Positions 38,904 to 47,656 of a stretch of 64,000 bases of DNA are shown here, one piece after another. The stretch comes from a virus. The position numbers were made by a program, and so were the translations under genes. Under the pieces are notes generated by a model that was not told the DNA's origin, did no database searches, and saw only the letters and a program-made list of their open reading frames with translations. Numbering within the stretch: position 1 is the stretch's first letter; each line of letters starts with the position of its first letter. Location: positions 1-64,000 of IMG/VR virus record IMGVR_UViG_3300042937_000753; one strand, given 5' to 3'.

Positions 38904-41900
38904 ATGTTTTGTGAATCTAAATCTACAGTATTAAAAGATCTTAAGGAAAAAGGAATACTTGGTGAATACAATGATGTACTTAATACAATTGAGTTTGAAA
39001 AATTTAATAAAGAATTTACCAGATTCATTGAGTTAAAATATAATCTAAACACTGGAGGTGAGCTTGCCTTTAGCACATATGAAACACAAACACGTTTTCC
39101 ATATAGTTCTAGATACTATAGAGATGATATACAAACAACCATATATGCTCAAACTAATGAACCATTGTTTGAAGCTCTTGATGAGGAAAGGATAAAAGCT
39201 GATATCAAAAATGAAGTAAAAGACCGTGATGTTTTAAATGAACCTGAAGCTGAATATCCAGAAGATGATTTAATGAACCCAATGTTCATGAGAGAGCCTT
39301 CTTATCTTCAACATAGATTTAACAGTGAAACTAAAAAAGCAATGTTATCTTTTATAGAAGGTCTCAATATTAAAGTTGTAGATGGTCTTGATGAAATTAT
39401 CCCTAGTAGCAGAAGAACATGGATAGATAAAAATGGTAATATGCAAACTAGAGAGGATCCTTTAGCTGCATTTGATCTTCTACAAAAGTTTTTGGCTTTG
39501 AAAGAAAATATATCTGATAAAAATGTTTCTATGCAGACAGCCAATATTATTTATAGTTTTCTTGGTAAAAAATCTAAATTAGGTATTGAACTTTGGAAAG
39601 GTATAAATAGTTGGAGTAAGTATCAAGAAGTCTATGATAAGTATAATAATAAAAAACTTAGAGGACAAGAAGAACAGGTTGTAGAACAACCTATGCAATA
39701 TGGTGAGAATAGTTTAGCTGAAGATAAAATAAAAGAAGTCTATGAATATGATCCAGCTAGATTTAATGCATGGGCACATAAACAAACTATAATTGAGTTT
39801 CTTTCTAGCATGCTTATTATTGGAATTGACAATAATTATATTGGTAAAAAAAGAACTAATCCTGATATTGCTAAAGAATATTTTGAAAGCCTTGGTTATA
39901 AAGATAAGTATGCAAAAGATTGGATTACCCGTATGTTTAATAGATTCATGAATTGGATTAAAGAACATATATTAAATAATAAAGCAATTACAATTTATAA
40001 AGAAGCTGAGTTGAGAGATACTGTACTTGATATTGTTGATGATGTTTATAAAAAGAACTATATCAAGTTTATTAGAAGTTATTATGAAAACCCTACAACT
40101 GGAAAATTCTTTAATGCTAAGGGTCAGGAGTTTGAACAAAAATTTTATGATGAAAGTCTTAAAAGAGATCCCTTTGCAAAAGAAATAGTTGATAAATTAT
40201 TCAATGCTCCATATGAATATTTTTTAAGTGGCTCATTAGTTCTTAGAAAATACGGTAGAGTTATAAGAGCTTTAAGTGAAGACTTACATGATATTGATGG
40301 TGTAATAAGTCTACAACAATTTGAAAGTGAAAAAAATGCTACTCAGTTTTTAAAATGGATTGAAGAAAGAGGTGTTCCTTTAAGTAGAGAAAGAACTACT
40401 AAAAACTCTAAGCAGTTTATAAAAGAACTGATGCCTTATTTAGAAGGACAATCTTGGTATGAAGATTTGAAAAAACAATTTCCTACTTGGACTTTTAAAG
40501 CTGCTTTCATTGGAAAAGATCATAAGAAAGGTGAATCAGTTACTATTTCTGGATATGTTGAACATCCTACAGAAACAGTTCTAGTTCAGAATGCAGATGG
40601 AAGTGCTGCTACAGATTTCTTTAATGCTGAAGATAATGGTAAAACTCTTCCTAAGAGATATGTACTTGATTTCTTTTTGAGAACACAAGAGGGTAATTAC
40701 CCAGAGGTGTTTGATCATTATTATAAAGACTGGAAACAAATCTTTGAAGCTAAGATCAACATGGGCCGTGGAAAAGACTTGGCTGATTTAATATATTTTC
40801 AACCATTTAGAGAAGATAAATACAAGTATACTAATAAAGGTTTTAGATACTTTACATTTGCTGATGATGTAATTACAAATATGCCTGACATAACTGAATT
40901 TAAAGTTGATGAGCAAGCTATAAAAAATCAAAGATCTAAAGAAGCAGCTAATGCATTAGGTCAAAAAATTGCACAAGCTTTAGGAGTACAATATATGTAC
41001 ATAACAGATGCTCAAGCAAAACAGATTCTGGAGTCTAGAAAAAAAACATACAATGGTGAACCAGCTTTTTTCTTTGGAGGAACAGTTTATATTGTTGGTG
41101 ATAATGTAAACTTTGACACTGTACTCCATGAATTATCACATCCTTTATTAAGAGCAATTTTTAAAGAAAATCCAAAACTCTTTAATAACTTGTATGAAGC
41201 ATTAAAAGCTACTACAGAAGGGGATATAATAATCCAGCATGTTAAAGATAATTATCCAGAGCTTAAAGAAGAAAGCCCTCTATTTAAAGAGGAAGCTCTT
41301 GCTTATGCACTACAAAGAAAAGCAGCAAATAAAGTAACTAATCAAATTGAGTCATTAGGTTTTGAAGGATTTATTGGAAAGTTACTTGATGCATTAAGAA
41401 ATATGCTTAAAAAAATCTTTGGATCTAAAACTAGAGTATCTGAGATTGATGTAAATACCTCAATTGATAAGCTTGCAGATATGCTCTTAGAAGATTCATT
41501 TGAATATGAAACTGATTTTGTTACCAATGATGATCTTGTTGCATATGCCAGGGAGATAAAAGAAATGGCTGAAAAGCTTACTAAAGATGTCAAAGCTGAA
41601 AAAATACAAGAGGGTATCAATGAAATGTATGCTACCACTCAATTAATATATGAGAAAGCTATAAACTTTAGAACTAGATCTCCGCAGTATCAAAGAATGT
41701 TAAAAGAAGCATTGTTTGTAAAAGGAGAAACAAATGAATTACTTCCTAAAATTAAAAGAATTTTGTTTGGATATCAGACAGTGTCGGGTCAAGAAAAATT
41801 TACTATTGATGATGCTATCAAAAATGCAGTAGAAGCAGAAAGAATGAGAAATGAAGATCTTATTAATAGAGCCCGCAGTTTTGTAAACACAGTTGGAATT

Positions 41901-44900
41901 GTAAATAATATTGCTAAAAATATCTATCAAGATCTTGATGCTATGGATAGAAGCAATTCATTTAATTCTAGAGATGCTATAGCCTTATTATTCTTATATA
42001 GAAGTTCAATTAGATCATACAATGATATGTTTAATTCATTTGATGAAATGATTGCTAATGAAGAAGGTTTTGATATAAATCAGACTAATGATATTATTGA
42101 CCTTATTAATGAGGCTAAGAATAACTTAATGAGATCTGATAAAAAAATCCGTGACATATATAAAGCAAACAGTGTTGATTTCTATGTAGAGATAACAGGT
42201 TATATGAATGATTTCTTAAAGGAAGAGCTTGGTAAGAACTTAAGAAATGCATTAACAGATAAGCTTTCTGAAAAAGAAATAGATGACTTGTACAATATTG
42301 CAATTACTCAAAAATTAGATGACCAAACTGCTGAAGAATTATATACCAATCTAGAAAAGAAAGGTGTTGAATCTAAATATATCAAAAAATTTATTGATGA
42401 TTATAATGCATTCTTGGTTAATCAAGATAAAATTACTGATGGTTTGTCAGGTAAACTAAGAGATGTAAGTTGGTTTAATAGATTCTTTGAGTCATATACA
42501 TCTAGTAATGATCCTATAGTAGGTGGATTAGCTATTTTTATCAATGATCAAAAAACAGAAGCTTCTCAAAGGGCCCTGGATAAGTCATATAAATTTAGAA
42601 AAGAACTTGAACCTCTCTTACAAAAAGTAGGTTATACAACTTTAAAAACCAGACAGTTAACTGATATGTTAATGTTTAAGGATAAACTATTATATATAGA
42701 TCCTAAAACAAAAAAACCTATTGAAAAAGAAGTATTTACATTCTTAAATGAGTTTGGTAATGGTTGGAGATATAAACAAGATTTGCTTGAATATCAAGTT
42801 GATGAAGCTTTAGCATCAGAAGATGATGATAAAATTAGAACTGCTACTAATGCATTAAAACAGTTTAAAAAAGATTACATGTGGGATGATTACATTCCAG
42901 AATTTTATGAAAAAGATGCTGTCTTTGAAAAATATGGTGAACTTGGTAAAATGGCATGGCTTTCTAGGAAGATGGCTCTTGACAAGTTTAATAATGAATC
43001 CAATGAGATTAGTGATGAGCTTGAAAGATTTCAAAAATATTCTACTCTTCAAGAGTTATGGAGAGAATATCAAATGCTTTCTTCATTAAAATATGCAGAC
43101 GGAACTAGTAAAGTAGATGACCCTGCTACTGGTGTTTATGATTTGTCAATTGCAAAAATACTTCTTGAACATAAAGAATCTACTAAAGATTACTATGAAT
43201 TTGCTCCAAGACCTGGTTCATTACAAACATCATTTAATCAGTTTTTAAGTTTAGCTGAGTCAAATGGTGAAGATTTAGTTAAGGCTAAAGATGAATGGAT
43301 CAAACAAAACATTAGAATTGCATATACTCAAGAGTTTTATGATTCTAGAAAAGAATTAACAGCTAAACTTAAACAAATTCAAGACAAGGTAAATTCTGTT
43401 ATTGGTTCTGAGTTTGATATTAGTAATGCATACAATGAGATTTATAATTTAATGTTTGCATATAAAGATCAACAAGGGCAACCAATTCCATCTGAATTAG
43501 GCGTAGATAAAATGAAGATGATTAAAGAACTTAATCAAAAAATCATTAACTATAAAGCTGCTTTTGATACTAAAACTGGTTTATCAAATGAAGATGCTGA
43601 AGAACTTGAGCTATATATTGCAATCAATAAGAAAAATCCTGAAAGGTTAACTCCAGAGCAAAAACTAAGATATAGAGAGTTGTTAATGCAACAAACTAAA
43701 ACAGGTTTGTCTCTTGCTGAAGTTGCTACTATGCAAAGTGTTTATGCTGAATTATCTTCTCTTACACAAAAAGTTTCTACTGAATACTATGTAGATTCAA
43801 TAAATGAACATTTACAAAGATTGAATGTAGCCACACTTACTGTAGATCAAGTAGACAATTTTATTAATAGTGATGAGATGAAAAATCTTCTTGCTAGTGA
43901 CGGTAAATTTGTAGATTGGTTTGTAACTAACCATGTATCTAGAAAAGTAAAAAATAGAAAAACCCGTAAAATGGAGCTTAAATATGAAAGATCCATGGCA
44001 AACTCTATTTCTATTCCTAAGAATGAAAAGTATTATGAAAAAACCACCCTCTTTAATGAGTTAACTGGTAAAGATGAAACATTCCGTGGTCTACCAAATG
44101 CAAGACACTCTACATATAAAGTAAAAGATAAATACAGAACAGGTTATGATCCTACTACAGGAGAAGTAAAACTAGAAGTGGGAGTTCATATTGATAATAA
44201 AGGACAACCCTTACCAAGAGCTTTTAAAGTAGGAGATAAGAACAGTGCTCTTAATGATGATTTCATCAATAAAGATTACATGAGATTAAAGGAACAACCA
44301 AACAGTCCTAGATTTCAGTTACTTGAATTAATGAAGAAAGCACACCTATCATTCCAAGAAGATAAATCTAATAAGTCTAAGCTTTATTTAGACATGCCTA
44401 GATATGTTCTTAGAGATAATTTATCTAGATTACAAGCTGGTAAATTTGGTGAAAGATACAATCAGATTAAAAAAGGTATAACTCAGTCATTAAAAGATAG
44501 CTTTGGACAAGCCGTTGATGAGAATGAACTTGAGCATAACTATGAGAGAGATAATAATCTTGAAGAATATAGAATGGTTAATACTGATTTAAATTCTGAA
44601 GAAGTTTCTTATATTCCTGTTTCTGGTATGTATAATCTTGAGACAGATAATACTGATCCAGATGTTATTCGTGGAATGTTCAAATACTTACTTTCTCTTG
44701 AGACTCAAAGTAAACTTCATGAAACATTACCTCTTGTTAATTCAATCTTGGAAACATTAGCAGATCCTGCTAATGCACCTAAGACTCCAAATACCTATAG
44801 TAAAACCATTAAGAAAATAAAAGGTAAACTTCAGCATACTGTAAAACCAGGAGCAAGTAATAATAGACTTGGTCAAGTAAGATCTCTTATTGAAAGAGAA

Positions 44901-46481
44901 TACCATGGTAAACAATTCAGCGGGGAAGGAAGCTCTATCTATTTAGATAAATTCATGGGTCAATTACAAAAACTTTCTGCAAGAGCTTCATTAGCTGTTA
45001 ATATTTCTTCGGATTTAAAAAATAGATACGGTCAGATTGTACAGAACATGCTTGAATCTGCTGGAGGTGAGTTTATTACACCAAAAGATTTAGCTCAAGC
45101 TAGACTATGGGCTGCAACAACAATGATAGAATGGACATCAAAAAGTGTTTACACTAAAGGAGTACCTGCATTATCATCTCAAATCATAGAGATGTTTGAC
45201 TCAGCATTTAAATTCAAAGATGACTTTGGTAGATCTGTTTCTAGAAACATGGGTAAAGATATGATGAATGGTGAGTGGATGTATAACATCAGAAAGAATC
45301 TGGAGATGGAGGCTGCCTTACAATTATTTGGGGCATTTCTTAATGGACAAAAAGTAGAACAGAAACTTTCTAATGGTAAAACAATCACTGTTAATTACAA
45401 AGATGCATGGCAAGTTAATAAAGATACTGGTATAGCTGAATTAAAACCCGGTATTGATCCAGCATGGAGTAATAGAACAATTACACATGATTTTCAAAGA
45501 GGTCAAACTTTGGAGGATATAGCAGCAATGTATGGTGTTACTGTAGATGAAATTAAAGAAAGAAATAAAATTGTAAATGTTTTAGAATTTGAAGATAATC
45601 AAGAAATAATTATTGCTAAATCAGAAAAATTCAAACAATTTAGAAATAAATTTCAAGGTGTATCCCATAAATTATATGGTTCATATGATGACTTTGCACA
45701 AGCAGAGGGTAATCTATACTTACCATATAGAATGTTTACTTTCATGAGAAAGTGGTTTGTCCCTATGCTTACAAATAGATGGGGTGCTCGTGTTGAAATT
45801 GAAGATGGTAAATTCTGGTCTCCCAAACTCAATAAAAGATATGATTGGATGACTGGTAAAACTAATCTTGGTTTCTATCTTAATGCCTATATTGGAATGA
45901 AAGAGTTAATTAAGAGTAAAGGAAAGTATTGGTCTTATATGCCTGAAGATCAAAAGAGAGATCTAATGAAAACATTAGCTGAATCATTATTTATTATTAC
46001 ATCAGCTCTCTTAGCTTCAATGTTATTTGGATATGATCCTGATGATAAAGAAAGATTTAAAAAATTAGAAGCTAGATCTGGAGCTCTTGGTACTGATGAT
46101 TTTAAAACTTGGGGTTTCATACAAAATCATATGTTGATCTTATTATTAGGTACACAAATGGAATCTTCAGCTTTTGTTCCGCTTCCAACAATGTTTGGAG
46201 TAAATCTTGGAGCAGATGACTATATTAAAATTGCTACAACTACCACATCTTCATTTGGAAATACCGTAGGGTTATATGCAAAAATGATGGAGGATGTATT
46301 TAAATTAATGACTTTTAATGATAAAGCTTATTATAGTAGAAAAGAAGGTGAATATTGGTGGCAACAAAAGGATGTACCTAAAATATATGGTAGATTACTT
46401 AAATCTGTTGGTATCACTGGTTCAACAGGAGATGTAACTCAATCACTTGAAGGTCTTGAAAATGCAGGTAAACTTAAATAA
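38904..46481 (+). CDS. Giant virion protein with nucleotidyltransferase-like, HExxH and LysM motifs, 2525 aa
   Basis: Starts three bases after the RNA polymerase stop, so translation is probably coupled. A nucleotidyltransferase-type site has GSL at about 443, D463 and D465 (HDIDGV) and a plausible third acid D589 (YVLDFFL). HELSH at 742-746 is an HExxH motif followed by EEALAYALQR, arranged like the HExxH segment of the preceding protein. A long helical region follows (about 900-1900). A LysM-like repeat lies at about 2194-2241 (GQTLEDIAAMYGVTVDEI ... NQEIIIA). A hydrophobic segment (FIITSALLASMLFG) near 2360 could be membrane-inserting. crAss-like phages have large proteins flanking the catalytic polymerase chain, so this may be a polymerase-associated or cell-entry protein. 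No RNA polymerase catalytic motif was found here. Confidence 0.78.
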   Translation: MFCESKSTVLKDLKEKGILGEYNDVLNTIEFEKFNKEFTRFIELKYNLNTGGELAFSTYETQTRFPYSSRYYRDDIQTTIYAQTNEPLFEALDEERIKADIKNEVKDRDVLNEPEAEYPEDDLMNPMFMREPSYLQHRFNSETKKAMLSFIEGLNIKVVDGLDEIIPSSRRTWIDKNGNMQTREDPLAAFDLLQKFLALKENISDKNVSMQTANIIYSFLGKKSKLGIELWKGINSWSKYQEVYDKYNNKKLRGQEEQVVEQPMQYGENSLAEDKIKEVYEYDPARFNAWAHKQTIIEFLSSMLIIGIDNNYIGKKRTNPDIAKEYFESLGYKDKYAKDWITRMFNRFMNWIKEHILNNKAITIYKEAELRDTVLDIVDDVYKKNYIKFIRSYYENPTTGKFFNAKGQEFEQKFYDESLKRDPFAKEIVDKLFNAPYEYFLSGSLVLRKYGRVIRALSEDLHDIDGVISLQQFESEKNATQFLKWIEERGVPLSRERTTKNSKQFIKELMPYLEGQSWYEDLKKQFPTWTFKAAFIGKDHKKGESVTISGYVEHPTETVLVQNADGSAATDFFNAEDNGKTLPKRYVLDFFLRTQEGNYPEVFDHYYKDWKQIFEAKINMGRGKDLADLIYFQPFREDKYKYTNKGFRYFTFADDVITNMPDITEFKVDEQAIKNQRSKEAANALGQKIAQALGVQYMYITDAQAKQILESRKKTYNGEPAFFFGGTVYIVGDNVNFDTVLHELSHPLLRAIFKENPKLFNNLYEALKATTEGDIIIQHVKDNYPELKEESPLFKEEALAYALQRKAANKVTNQIESLGFEGFIGKLLDALRNMLKKIFGSKTRVSEIDVNTSIDKLADMLLEDSFEYETDFVTNDDLVAYAREIKEMAEKLTKDVKAEKIQEGINEMYATTQLIYEKAINFRTRSPQYQRMLKEALFVKGETNELLPKIKRILFGYQTVSGQEKFTIDDAIKNAVEAERMRNEDLINRARSFVNTVGIVNNIAKNIYQDLDAMDRSNSFNSRDAIALLFLYRSSIRSYNDMFNSFDEMIANEEGFDINQTNDIIDLINEAKNNLMRSDKKIRDIYKANSVDFYVEITGYMNDFLKEELGKNLRNALTDKLSEKEIDDLYNIAITQKLDDQTAEELYTNLEKKGVESKYIKKFIDDYNAFLVNQDKITDGLSGKLRDVSWFNRFFESYTSSNDPIVGGLAIFINDQKTEASQRALDKSYKFRKELEPLLQKVGYTTLKTRQLTDMLMFKDKLLYIDPKTKKPIEKEVFTFLNEFGNGWRYKQDLLEYQVDEALASEDDDKIRTATNALKQFKKDYMWDDYIPEFYEKDAVFEKYGELGKMAWLSRKMALDKFNNESNEISDELERFQKYSTLQELWREYQMLSSLKYADGTSKVDDPATGVYDLSIAKILLEHKESTKDYYEFAPRPGSLQTSFNQFLSLAESNGEDLVKAKDEWIKQNIRIAYTQEFYDSRKELTAKLKQIQDKVNSVIGSEFDISNAYNEIYNLMFAYKDQQGQPIPSELGVDKMKMIKELNQKIINYKAAFDTKTGLSNEDAEELELYIAINKKNPERLTPEQKLRYRELLMQQTKTGLSLAEVATMQSVYAELSSLTQKVSTEYYVDSINEHLQRLNVATLTVDQVDNFINSDEMKNLLASDGKFVDWFVTNHVSRKVKNRKTRKMELKYERSMANSISIPKNEKYYEKTTLFNELTGKDETFRGLPNARHSTYKVKDKYRTGYDPTTGEVKLEVGVHIDNKGQPLPRAFKVGDKNSALNDDFINKDYMRLKEQPNSPRFQLLELMKKAHLSFQEDKSNKSKLYLDMPRYVLRDNLSRLQAGKFGERYNQIKKGITQSLKDSFGQAVDENELEHNYERDNNLEEYRMVNTDLNSEEVSYIPVSGMYNLETDNTDPDVIRGMFKYLLSLETQSKLHETLPLVNSILETLADPANAPKTPNTYSKTIKKIKGKLQHTVKPGASNNRLGQVRSLIEREYHGKQFSGEGSSIYLDKFMGQLQKLSARASLAVNISSDLKNRYGQIVQNMLESAGGEFITPKDLAQARLWAATTMIEWTSKSVYTKGVPALSSQIIEMFDSAFKFKDDFGRSVSRNMGKDMMNGEWMYNIRKNLEMEAALQLFGAFLNGQKVEQKLSNGKTITVNYKDAWQVNKDTGIAELKPGIDPAWSNRTITHDFQRGQTLEDIAAMYGVTVDEIKERNKIVNVLEFEDNQEIIIAKSEKFKQFRNKFQGVSHKLYGSYDDFAQAEGNLYLPYRMFTFMRKWFVPMLTNRWGARVEIEDGKFWSPKLNKRYDWMTGKTNLGFYLNAYIGMKELIKSKGKYWSYMPEDQKRDLMKTLAESLFIITSALLASMLFGYDPDDKERFKKLEARSGALGTDDFKTWGFIQNHMLILLLGTQMESSAFVPLPTMFGVNLGADDYIKIATTTTSSFGNTVGLYAKMMEDVFKLMTFNDKAYYSRKEGEYWWQQKDVPKIYGRLLKSVGITGSTGDVTQSLEGLENAGKLK

Positions 46482-46487
46482 TAAATA

Positions 46488-46631
46488 ATGGCAAAAACAA
46501 CAACAACAATTTCAACAAGAGCTTACTTTAAACCTAAAGTTTCCCGTCCCGGGGTACATGCTAAGACTAAAACTAGTAAGTCCAGAAAATCAAAAAACTA
46601 TAAGAAATCTTATAGAGGACAAGGTAGGTAA
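46488..46631 (+). CDS. Small basic Lys/Arg/Thr/Ser-rich protein, 47 aa
   Basis: ATG six bases after the giant gene's stop; ends TAA just before the convergent terminator. The product begins MAKTTTTIS and ends SYRGQGR, is strongly basic (Lys/Arg tail) and has no acidic residue. It is in line with the operon and has a typical A/T leader, so it is probably real. A nucleic-acid-binding or DNA-condensing virion peptide is plausible; function unknown. Confidence 0.65.
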   Translation: MAKTTTTISTRAYFKPKVSRPGVHAKTKTSKSRKSKNYKKSYRGQGR

Positions 46632-46632
46632 G

Positions 46633-46667
46633 AAAAAAAAAGGGGAGAGCCATTACAGCCCTCCCCA
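46633..46667 (-). terminator. Intrinsic terminator of the - strand operon
   Basis: On the - strand GGGGAG ... CTCCCC forms a stem (46661-46666 with 46642-46647), extendable by two more pairs, followed by nine T. The stop codon of the last - strand gene lies inside the hairpin loop. On the + strand no T-run follows, so it may only pause that transcript. Confidence 0.8.
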
Positions 46668-47009
46668 TTCTAATTCAAATAACTGCCAAAATAGATCTAG
46701 TGTTTCTTCTTCTACTTTTTCTTTTGGCCAAGTTTCTATATCATCCTGAAAATGATTAGTATCAAATCCAAATACCCACCAATCTTCAGGTGCATTTTCA
46801 CCATTTCCAAAATCTGAATAAGTCAATCCGCCATGAATACTTATTTGTTGAGCTTCATCCTCAAACATATAATAAACTTCATCATAATGTTTTTTATACA
46901 AAATATGGCTAGGTGGTATTGCTACATAACCATTTCCCCAACCTTTTTTCATTACAGGAAATCCATCTCCCCGTTTCCAATGTTTATTTGGAAGTACATA
47001 CCATATCAT
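46653..47009 (-). CDS. Hypothetical protein, 118 aa, Trp-rich
   Basis: ATG start overlaps the upstream stop as ATGA. The product is acidic and unusually rich in Trp, Tyr and Phe (EDWWVFGFD, LFWQLFELEWGGL), implying a compact soluble fold. Last gene of the - strand operon, with its stop embedded in the terminator hairpin. No recognised domain. Confidence 0.7.
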   Translation of the reverse strand: MIWYVLPNKHWKRGDGFPVMKKGWGNGYVAIPPSHILYKKHYDEVYYMFEDEAQQISIHGGLTYSDFGNGENAPEDWWVFGFDTNHFQDDIETWPKEKVEEETLDLFWQLFELEWGGL

Positions 47010-47185
47010 TCTTCATCATCTTCTTCACAACAATCACATTTTTCTGACTCTTGTTGTCCATATTCATTATCAAACCATTCTCTAGCTGTTGCTTTTGTTG
47101 GTCTTTCATAACAACCACAATACATACTCTCAGCTCCTGACATGTATGCTTCAATCAATGCTTTTTTAAATGCTACTGGATGCAT
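47006..47185 (-). CDS. Small hypothetical protein with Cys-rich acidic C-terminus, 59 aa
   Basis: I start it at ATG 47185 (MHPVAFKK); an in-frame TTG at 47194 is less likely. It overlaps the upstream MazG-like gene by 20 bases and the downstream gene by 4. The product is helical, then has Cys in MYCGCYE and CDCCEEDDEE, giving five Cys that could bind a metal. Function unknown. Confidence 0.6.
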   Translation of the reverse strand: MHPVAFKKALIEAYMSGAESMYCGCYERPTKATAREWFDNEYGQQESEKCDCCEEDDEE

Positions 47186-47573
47186 CTGTCTCAACTTTAA
47201 TAAACTTACTTAACTCTGGTCTGAAGTATCCAGGACCTTTAAGTATCTTTCCATCCTCTCTTAATAAAGGCTTACCATTCTCACCTAATTTACTCATATT
47301 ACTAGCTTGTATTTCATCAAATACATCTTCTATAATATTTTGCATACCATGCTTAAGAATAGTACCACAAAGAATGTATAGCTGATCACCTAAAGCATCT
47401 GCAACTTCTACTATAGATTTATTATAGCATGCCTCTAGATACTCATCATTTTCTTCTTTCATTAGACTATGTCTTAGATCAAATTCTGATGTTGGTATTA
47501 ATGTTGGCCATTTACCATCTTCTTGTCCAAAAGCTTTGTGGAACTTTGCCACTGATTTTAATTGTTTTTCCAT
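47166..47573 (-). CDS. MazG-like / PRA-PH-type NTP pyrophosphohydrolase
   Basis: 135 residues. The all-alpha NTP pyrophosphatase signature is present: a lead helix with FHKAFG, then EENDEYLEA (ExxxE) and EVADALGDQLYI (ExxD), whose acids bind magnesium. The tail NMSKLGENGKP ... DGKILKGPGY is common in phage MazG-like and HisE-like proteins. Such enzymes hydrolyse nucleoside triphosphates or related nucleotides. In phages they are thought to adjust nucleotide or alarmone pools during infection. It follows a terminator hairpin whose T-run ends 11 bases before the ATG. Substrate unknown. Confidence 0.82.
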   Translation of the reverse strand: MEKQLKSVAKFHKAFGQEDGKWPTLIPTSEFDLRHSLMKEENDEYLEACYNKSIVEVADALGDQLYILCGTILKHGMQNIIEDVFDEIQASNMSKLGENGKPLLREDGKILKGPGYFRPELSKFIKVETDASSSI

Positions 47574-47584
47574 GTTGTAAATTT

Positions 47585-47614
47585 AAAAAAAAAAGGGATA
47601 GCCGAAGCTACCCC
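47585..47614 (-). terminator. UUCG-loop intrinsic terminator
   Basis: On the - strand GGGGTAGC-TTCG-GCTATCCC (47614 to 47595) forms an 8-bp stem with one G-T pair and a UUCG tetraloop, followed by ten T (47594-47585). It lies between the 422-aa gene and the MazG-like gene, with the next ATG only 11 bases beyond the T-run. Confidence 0.88.
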
Positions 47615-47656
47615 TTATGTGATAAATCAATAAATCCTTATTGGCTAACAAGGATG

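Noticed and set aside
46482-46667. Convergent junction as a replication origin
   Set aside because: No iterons or A/T-rich unwinding box are seen; the hairpin fits a terminator.
47186-47194. TTG start for the 59-aa Cys-rich protein
   Set aside because: An ATG three codons downstream is the more likely start, and all other genes in the operon use ATG.
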